This document shows positions 58,846 to 64,000 of a DNA stretch of 64,000 nt, piece after piece; within the stretch, counting starts at the first letter, position 1, and the number at the start of each line of letters is the position of its first letter. Position numbers and translations under genes: made by a program. Below the pieces are notes generated by a model. That model did not search any database, was not told the DNA's origin, and saw only the letters and a program-made list of their open reading frames with translations. Origin of the DNA: Anaerolineae bacterium (GTDB lineage Bacteria > Chloroflexota > Anaerolineae > Promineifilales > Promineifilaceae); the NCBI GenBank assembly GCA_030425205.1, contig JAUIAP010000029.1:1-64000 (forward strand), given 5' to 3'.

Positions 58846-60179
58846 CTGTTGACACCACGTTTGGACAAGAACCCGTGATCGCAAAATCTGAACAAGCAAA
58901 AATTCCCGGTCGCTGGCGCAGCGCACTCTCGATGAGCTTCGCCTCGATGCTCGACAACAATGAAGGCACGTCGTTTATCACCGCCATGTTCCCGCTGATT
59001 CGGGATCAATTGGGGATGACGCTCGGCATGTTGGGCTGGATGGCAGCGTTGCCGAAAATCATCTCTGTCTTCTTCGGCCCCTTCTGGGCGAGCATCGGCC
59101 GAAAATACAACCGCAAAAACGTCCTCATCTTTGCGACGGGCATCTGGGGGCTGTGGGCAATCGCCATCGGCCTTTCGCAATCGGTGTTGCAACTGTTTAT
59201 TTTTGTCACCATCTCGCTGCTGGGGGCGGTCGCTAGTTTGCCATTGATGCAAGAGCTGTTGATGGATCTGTTCGGGGATGAGGAGCGCGGCAAGGCGGTC
59301 AGCGTCGTTTATGGGGTCGCGGGATTGGCAGCGTTACCGCTGTTTGCCGTCAACGCATGGTTGGCTGGCATGGAGAGTGGCTGGCGATACGGGTTTTATG
59401 GCGCAGGCGTGATGAGCTTTGTGAGCGGCATTTTGATCTGGAAATTCTTGGAAGACCCTGGACTCGGCGCGGCCGACATGAGCGAGGCAGAACGCGAAGA
59501 GGCACGCAAGGAAGAGTACGGTCTCGTCAACTGGAGCGAGGTCAAAGAGTTGTTCGGCATCCGCACGTTTGTCTTGATGCTGATTCAACGCCTGTTGAGC
59601 GGTCACTTGCTGATGATCTCGCTCGGTGTCATCTACATGGTGGACGTGTTGGGATTTGATACCGCCTCCGCTAACTTGATGATGATGCCGCTCGTTTTGG
59701 GCATGTTGATGGGCATTATGATCTTCGGCTTTGTTGGCGATTGGATTCACGTCCGTGCGCCCCGTTTCGGCCGAATTGGAACTCTGCAAGCGATTCAGTT
59801 TATCTACGCCGTCCTCGCCTTCATCGGTACGCAGTTCATCTACGAAAGCAACGTCGTGTATGGTATTATTTTCTTCACGATGGGGCTGTTTGGCTCGGCG
59901 AATATGGGCGTAAATCGGCCGATTGTCGCCTCCGTCGTCCGCCCTGCCCTGCGCGGAACCGCGTTCGCCCTCTTCGCCTCTGTCTTTGAGGCTATCGGCT
60001 GGGCAATTTACAACATCGTCGCGGGCCAGCTTGGCGAGGTGTTTGGCTTGAGACCCGTCTTCTTGGTTGTCTTGGTCGTCATCATGTTGATTAACACGGC
60101 GTTTATCACGCTCCTGTACAAACCCTACGTCGAAGATGCCAAAGCACTAGAAGTTCAACTCGCCGCTGGACGAGCGTGA
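58842..60179 (+). CDS. Major facilitator superfamily transporter
   Basis: 445-residue permease with about 12 membrane segments and an MFS motif after segment 2 (Gly-Arg-Lys-Tyr-Asn-Arg-Lys). Its start overlaps the sulfatase stop (ATGA), so it is translated with it. By context it probably imports the sulfated sugar or exports a product; the substrate is not deducible. It begins with a short soluble N-terminus. Confidence 0.9.
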   Translation: MTVDTTFGQEPVIAKSEQAKIPGRWRSALSMSFASMLDNNEGTSFITAMFPLIRDQLGMTLGMLGWMAALPKIISVFFGPFWASIGRKYNRKNVLIFATGIWGLWAIAIGLSQSVLQLFIFVTISLLGAVASLPLMQELLMDLFGDEERGKAVSVVYGVAGLAALPLFAVNAWLAGMESGWRYGFYGAGVMSFVSGILIWKFLEDPGLGAADMSEAEREEARKEEYGLVNWSEVKELFGIRTFVLMLIQRLLSGHLLMISLGVIYMVDVLGFDTASANLMMMPLVLGMLMGIMIFGFVGDWIHVRAPRFGRIGTLQAIQFIYAVLAFIGTQFIYESNVVYGIIFFTMGLFGSANMGVNRPIVASVVRPALRGTAFALFASVFEAIGWAIYNIVAGQLGEVFGLRPVFLVVLVVIMLINTAFITLLYKPYVEDAKALEVQLAAGRA

Positions 60180-60183
60180 GAGG

Positions 60184-60252
60184 ATTTACGAGGGATGATT
60201 TACGATTTACGAGTCTGTCGGCTTCGTAAATCGTAAATCGCAAATCGTAAAT
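60184..60252. repeat. GATTTAC heptamer hairpin between MFS and FGE genes
   Basis: GATTTACGATTTACGAG on the left and TTCGTAAATCGTAAATCG on the right, with an additional half unit on each side. Same unit as at 7319-7352. Confidence 0.8.
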
Positions 60253-60272
60253 GCATCAAAGGATAAATCTAA

Positions 60273-61205
60273 ATGACCAATCGTTGCTGCGCCGTTAGCC
60301 GTCCTCCAAGCTCACAGCTCTCTGACGAGCAAGCTATCATCGACACAATCGCCACGTCAACCGACGGCATGGTGCGGCTCGCTGGTGGCTCATTTCTGAT
60401 GGGTAGCAATGATGCGACCTTTCCCAGCGATGGGGAAGGCCCCGTGCGCGAGGTGTCGCTTGACCCGTTTTGGATTGACGAAACGGCAGTCACCAACGCG
60501 CAATTCGCCGAATTTGTGGCGCAAACGGGGTATGTCACAGAGGCGGAACGCTTCGATTGGTCGTTCGTCTTCTATCTATTCTTGCCACCCGAACTGCAAA
60601 ACAATGCCGCCGTGCCGTCTGCCCCGTGGTGGCGACAGGTGTACGGCGCGACGTGGCGACAGCCCGAAGGCAAGCACAGCAATATTGACAAGCGTGCCGA
60701 TCATCCCGTCGTGCATGTGTCGTGGAATGACGCGCTGGCCTACGCGACATGGTGCGGCAAGCGGTTGCCGACGGAATCAGAATGGGAGTTTGCGGCACGC
60801 GGCGGATTGCGCCAAAAGCGATATCCGTGGGGAGATGTGCTAACGCCGCAGGGAAAACATCAGTGCAACATTTGGCAGGGCAAGTTTCCAGAAAAAAATA
60901 CGGGTCGTGATGGGTTTTTGGGGACGTGTGGCGTGCGGGCTTTTCGGCCGAATCGTTACGGCCTCTACAACATGAGCGGCAACGTCTGGGAGTGGTGTTC
61001 TGACTGGTTTCACCCGACCTTCCGCCAATATGATTCCGCATCCAATCCGCACGGCCCACCTGCTGGCACCGCCAAAGTGGTCAAAGGTGGCTCCTATCTC
61101 TGCCACAAATCATACTGCAACCGCTACCGCGTCAGCGCACGCACCCACAACACACCCGACAGCACGACGGGACATATGGGCTTTCGCTGTGTGCTAACAG
61201 CCTAA
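60273..61205 (+). CDS. Formylglycine-generating enzyme (SUMF1 family)
   Basis: 310-residue copper-dependent oxidase that converts the sulfatase Cys in Cys-X-Pro-X-Arg to formylglycine. The active-site pair Cys277 and Cys282 is in Gly-Gly-Ser-Tyr-Leu-Cys-His-Lys-Ser-Tyr-Cys-Asn-Arg-Tyr-Arg, which has the spacing of the known human and bacterial enzymes. Asn-Val-Trp-Glu-Trp-Cys lies near 233. The start may be at 60273 or a later methionine. It is the natural partner of the sulfatase gene upstream. No signal peptide, so the pair works in the cytoplasm. Confidence 0.95.
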   Translation: MTNRCCAVSRPPSSQLSDEQAIIDTIATSTDGMVRLAGGSFLMGSNDATFPSDGEGPVREVSLDPFWIDETAVTNAQFAEFVAQTGYVTEAERFDWSFVFYLFLPPELQNNAAVPSAPWWRQVYGATWRQPEGKHSNIDKRADHPVVHVSWNDALAYATWCGKRLPTESEWEFAARGGLRQKRYPWGDVLTPQGKHQCNIWQGKFPEKNTGRDGFLGTCGVRAFRPNRYGLYNMSGNVWEWCSDWFHPTFRQYDSASNPHGPPAGTAKVVKGGSYLCHKSYCNRYRVSARTHNTPDSTTGHMGFRCVLTA

Positions 61206-61230
61206 GCCACAATGCGGTACGGAAACAAAA

Positions 61231-61264
61231 TGACCTGTCTGGTATGACAGGTCACATCGTTTTA
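61231..61264 (+). terminator. Likely terminator of the sulfatase/FGE cluster
   Basis: 9-bp stem TGACCTGTC / GACAGGTCA (61231-61239 and 61246-61254), followed by CATCGTTTTATG. The T tract is short. Confidence 0.6.
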
Positions 61265-61363
61265 TGTGGTACGTGATGCGTGTTTTTCACGCACTACTTA
61301 CCATGATTATTATCCCCGCGGGGTCTAATACCCGCCCGCTCTGCGGGGTCCGTAACTCTGAGC

Positions 61364-61439
61364 AAAATCCGTACCCGAAGGGGCAAAATTCCGTAATACT
61401 CCGTCCGCTTGCGGCGGAGATAGGAATTTTGAGGATTTT
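61364..61439. repeat. Nested inverted repeats, structured element
   Basis: Three pairs nest inside each other: AAAATCC / GGATTTT (61364-61370, 61433-61439), AAAATTCC / GGAATTTT (61385-61392, 61423-61430) and CTCCG / CGGAG (61399-61403, 61415-61419). It lies downstream of the minus-strand metalloprotease stop (61474). It looks like a decayed MITE or a structured 3' UTR. Confidence 0.65.
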
Positions 61440-61473
61440 GGTTTTATTGCCGTTAAATGGCCTCAATGGGTAA

Positions 61474-64000
61474 TCAAGCGCGATAGTACCACTTGCTAAA
61501 CCACATGCCGATGAATAAAAGCAGCGTCACACCAATCAGCATAAATGGCGTTGCTGTCGTGCTGCTCGTCGTGCGGACGGCAACGGCAGTTGGCACACCG
61601 TTGGTCAGCTGTACAGTCAGCGGTTCTGCACCGGCGCGACTGAGAACGATGGTTTCTGTCGCTCGGCCGCGACTGGCCGGCATCTCAAACTGAATCAAAC
61701 GACCGTCTGCGCTTGTCTCCACAGCCGTTGCGGGGTCGCCATTGACCATCACGTGTGTGTTGCGCCAGAGGTTGTCGCCGACGAGCGTGATCGGCGCGGT
61801 CGGGTCATTCGGGTCACGTTGGGGAACGCTGTCCACTTCTGGTTGACAACCGAGCGCAGCTTGTGTGCCTTGCAAGACGGCTGGCATCTCGTCCCGATCT
61901 TCCCACAGGAGCAGGTCGCCCGATGTGCCTTGCGCGATGTCGTGCGCGATGCTCGTCACCAATGGCTGACTTTGCGAGTCGAGCGGTGGTGCGAGGAGTG
62001 GCACGACGGCGACGTTGTTGGCGAGGGCAGTGGTGACGGCGTTTTCGGCCGAAATCACATCTGCCTCATTAACTGGGTTGCCATCCTGCGGTCCCTGATT
62101 GCTAATCGGCACAATCACGCGAGTATAGTCATCTTTCCAATCGAGGTGGGCAGAGACACTTTCAATCGCTGCGCCCCAATCAGCGTGGTCGTTGACGCTG
62201 TTGTCGGGATCAATTGCGCGCACGCTCGTCGTCGCGCAAAGTTGCTGCCCGTTGATGCCGATGACATCGTACGCAACCGTCATCCCCATCGCCTCTAGGT
62301 CGCTCACCCATGTTGGAATCGCGCTGCACGCCGTTGGATTCCAAGGGGTCATCTCTGGATCGGAGTAGTCGATCAGGAATGCGATGTGGAGTTGTTCACG
62401 GTTGTCGCTGCACATCTGGTCTTTGATGATGAAGTTAATCGCCGTCTCATCGACCAAGTTGCCGCTATCGGTCGCCCGCAGTTCGAGCGAATGCACGCCA
62501 ACCGTTAAGTCGCTCATCAGTATTTCCTCGCCCGCACCAAACGCATTGCCGTCGAGCGTCCATTGCAGCCCGTTGGTCGAATCGACGCTGCCATCTTCCT
62601 CATCCCACGCGCCACCTTCTGCGCGAATCGCCATGCCTGTTGGGAAGGTCGCACCGTTGCGGGGTGCGTCGATGTGGGCGAGCGGTGGATTGTTGCGGAG
62701 TGAGAAGCCGCGATCTGAGACATCACTGCCCGTGCGCAAGCCGTCGCTGGCGATGACGCGCACCAAGGCGGTCATTCCTTTGGAACCGGGAATAAAGCTG
62801 GTGTCGCTGATGCTCAACGCAGGTGTGTAGATGTCGGTCGCCAAGATGTGCCACGTCGTGCCGTCGTCCGCGCTGTATTGGACGGTGTAAACGAGGTCGT
62901 CGCCGTCGTCATCACTGGCTGTCCATTCCACATCGAGCGAACCCGCGAATGATTCGCCACCGTTGGGTGATGTCACCTCGACGACGGGCGGGTTGGCACT
63001 GACGGGACGGCTAACGACACTGCCGTTGCCGTCGGCTAATTCAACGCTGGCGGTGTTGGCATCCCATGGGATGATGAGCGTGAAGGGGCGCGCGGCGTTG
63101 TCGGTGTCATCGAGTGCGGGCGGGGTGAAATTATCGGCCGAAATTACCCCATTGCCCCCATCGCGCAAAATCAATTGCAGTGGCTCAACCTCTGGATCGA
63201 CATTGGGCAGATACTTTTCGACTTTGTGCGCCTGCAATGTGTTGCCGGGTAGGACAAAGCCAAACTCAAAGTCACCTTTGCCCGTCGTCGGTGTGTAGAC
63301 ACCGGTGATAGCGAGCGTCTCACCAGCGGCAATCGCGGCTGGCGCATAACGCGCACTGCTGCGGAAGGGATAGTCGAGGATCGCCTCGTAGGTATAGTCG
63401 GATGGCCAGCGGCCGATACCCGTGCTCATCGCGTAAGAGAGCAGATCGCCCGCCTCGCTTGTGCCGATAATCATGTTGTCTACGCTGTCGAAGCCAAAGT
63501 TGTGCGTGTTAGAGAAGGTGACGCCAATGGTGCAGGGATTGTAAGGATAGTTGTTGTCCGTACTTGCAGGATCACCACAATCGACGTGCTTGCGATTTTT
63601 GTTGTGGCCTAACTCATGTGCCAGTGTCGAACCACCGTGCGGTGCATACCATGGTGCGACATCCTGCAAGTTTTTGAAGTCTGGATCGACGTTCATCACG
63701 CCCAGTGCGTTGTAGCCGGGACGGTTGCCCAACCCACCCGACGACGTTTCATCGGGATGCACCATGCCAAAGAAGTGCGCTTTGCCGCATTGTTGCCACT
63801 GGTTGTGGTTGTGCCAGATGTCGTACCAGCCGAGTCGCGCCAACACTTTCCAATCATCCTGCATATCATCCAGCTCATACGGGCCGCCGCATGGATAGGG
63901 GAAAATCCCCGCCCAGCACACTTGTGTCTCCGAAATTTTGCCACCCACGTCGATCAGGATTTCGGGGAACGGCAACTGGGCTTCCGCGCTGTTGACAATA
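61474..64000 (-). CDS. Secreted metzincin-like zinc metalloprotease, 5' end beyond the window
   Basis: The frame is open from the window edge (64000) to a stop at 61474, at least 842 codons. The protease motif His-Glu-Leu-Gly-His-Asn-Lys-Asn-Arg-Lys-His gives HExxHxxxxxH, and Tyr-Ala-Met-Ser ~60 residues later could be the Met-turn. Fibronectin/Ig-like domains (Asp-Asp-Asp-Gly-Asp type), a vWA-like region with Ile-Ala-Phe-Leu-Ile-Asp-Tyr-Ser, and an IPT-like domain follow. The protein ends in one membrane segment and a short basic tail (Trp-Tyr-Tyr-Arg-Ala). It is probably a surface-anchored protease. The N-terminus and signal peptide are outside the window. Confidence 0.85.
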   Translation of the reverse strand, partial: IVNSAEAQLPFPEILIDVGGKISETQVCWAGIFPYPCGGPYELDDMQDDWKVLARLGWYDIWHNHNQWQQCGKAHFFGMVHPDETSSGGLGNRPGYNALGVMNVDPDFKNLQDVAPWYAPHGGSTLAHELGHNKNRKHVDCGDPASTDNNYPYNPCTIGVTFSNTHNFGFDSVDNMIIGTSEAGDLLSYAMSTGIGRWPSDYTYEAILDYPFRSSARYAPAAIAAGETLAITGVYTPTTGKGDFEFGFVLPGNTLQAHKVEKYLPNVDPEVEPLQLILRDGGNGVISADNFTPPALDDTDNAARPFTLIIPWDANTASVELADGNGSVVSRPVSANPPVVEVTSPNGGESFAGSLDVEWTASDDDGDDLVYTVQYSADDGTTWHILATDIYTPALSISDTSFIPGSKGMTALVRVIASDGLRTGSDVSDRGFSLRNNPPLAHIDAPRNGATFPTGMAIRAEGGAWDEEDGSVDSTNGLQWTLDGNAFGAGEEILMSDLTVGVHSLELRATDSGNLVDETAINFIIKDQMCSDNREQLHIAFLIDYSDPEMTPWNPTACSAIPTWVSDLEAMGMTVAYDVIGINGQQLCATTSVRAIDPDNSVNDHADWGAAIESVSAHLDWKDDYTRVIVPISNQGPQDGNPVNEADVISAENAVTTALANNVAVVPLLAPPLDSQSQPLVTSIAHDIAQGTSGDLLLWEDRDEMPAVLQGTQAALGCQPEVDSVPQRDPNDPTAPITLVGDNLWRNTHVMVNGDPATAVETSADGRLIQFEMPASRGRATETIVLSRAGAEPLTVQLTNGVPTAVAVRTTSSTTATPFMLIGVTLLLFIGMWFSKWYYRA

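Larger units (their letters stand above)
1269..63141. repeat. Dispersed highly iterated palindrome TCGGCCGA (81 copies)
   Basis: The 8-bp palindrome TCGGCCGA occurs 81 times by my count by eye between 1269 and 63141, usually with A/T flanks (for example TTCGGCCGAA). Examples start at 1269, 3423, 8660, 8714, 13412, 24469, 30251, 39112, 49059, 49116, 51583, 51640, 58762 and 63134. About one copy is expected by chance in 64 kb. I see roughly 25 other CGGCCG hexamers with different flanks, so the outer T and A are part of the motif. It is read in different frames (Ser-Ala-Glu/Asp, Phe/Ile-Gly-Arg, Arg-Pro-Asn), so protein sequence does not explain it. It is absent from the first 1.2 kb and from ssrA. 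Confidence 0.95.

Noticed and set aside
1-64000. CRISPR arrays
   Set aside because: No direct repeats of 23-47 bp with regular unique spacers. The tandem repeats seen have 7-9-bp units without spacers.
1-64000. tRNA or rRNA genes
   Set aside because: The only GTTCGATTC T-arm I found belongs to tmRNA; no cloverleaf or rRNA signature was recognised by eye. A tRNAscan and Infernal run would settle it.

Overview
The window reads as chromosomal DNA of a free-living heterotrophic bacterium, most likely a member of the Chloroflexota (Anaerolineae/Caldilineae-like). That is an inference from gene content, not from a marker gene. The pointers are a DUF4058 protein, large STAND/BTAD and MalT/LuxR-type regulators, secreted SH3b-glycosidase and beta-helix/subtilase proteins, glycan-degradation genes and tandem-repeat hairpins between genes. 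Base composition is mid-range G+C, except for an AT-rich first kilobase and an AT-rich patch at 20.5-23.8 kb. The only stable RNA gene I recognise is tmRNA (ssrA, 6848-7252, minus strand), with a readable tag ANNARSYSALPLAA.

Layout. 0.1-0.9 kb: an unknown gene broken by a 79-bp MITE. 0.9-9.8 kb: housekeeping genes (rhodanese, trpS, pabA/trpG-type amidotransferase, protein phosphatase, AlkA-like glycosylase, ssrA, isocitrate/isopropylmalate dehydrogenase family, site-2 protease). 10.4-17.0 kb: secreted SH3b/glycosidase protein, FecR-domain protein and an ABC-2 exporter pair. 17.2-18.2 kb: GHMP sugar kinase. 18.3-23.9 kb: a replicon-like island. It has a replication-protein-like gene with a promoter-terminator unit antisense to its leader, a second small-RNA candidate, an XRE regulator, a ParA operon, a P22-type antirepressor, families of A/T-rich and GTGACC palindromes, and a large stem-loop. 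23.9-28.7 kb: six-hairpin glycosidase, modAB without modC, YitT protein. 28.8-34.3 kb: secreted protein, STAND-TPR ATPase, small subtilase, DUF2277. 34.4-41.9 kb: a 2,293-residue secreted beta-helix/subtilase/beta-helix protein and a lipoprotein. 42.2-47.4 kb: short UvrA paralogue, LIM-DA1-like peptidase, acyl-CoA synthetase. 47.6-54.3 kb: two very large regulators and a RelE/HigA-type toxin-antitoxin pair lying between two copies of a regulator 5' end. 54.5-61.2 kb: a co-directional cluster of GH3 glycosidase, Cys-type sulfatase, MFS transporter and formylglycine-generating enzyme, which together look like a pathway for sulfated glycans. 61.5 kb to the end: a partial HExxHxxxxxH metalloprotease with a C-terminal membrane anchor.

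The strongest genome-scale signal is the octamer TCGGCCGA. I counted 81 copies by eye where about one is expected by chance. They occur in nearly every gene, in several reading frames and also between genes, but not in the first 1.2 kb. It behaves like the cyanobacterial highly iterated palindrome HIP1, with a different sequence.
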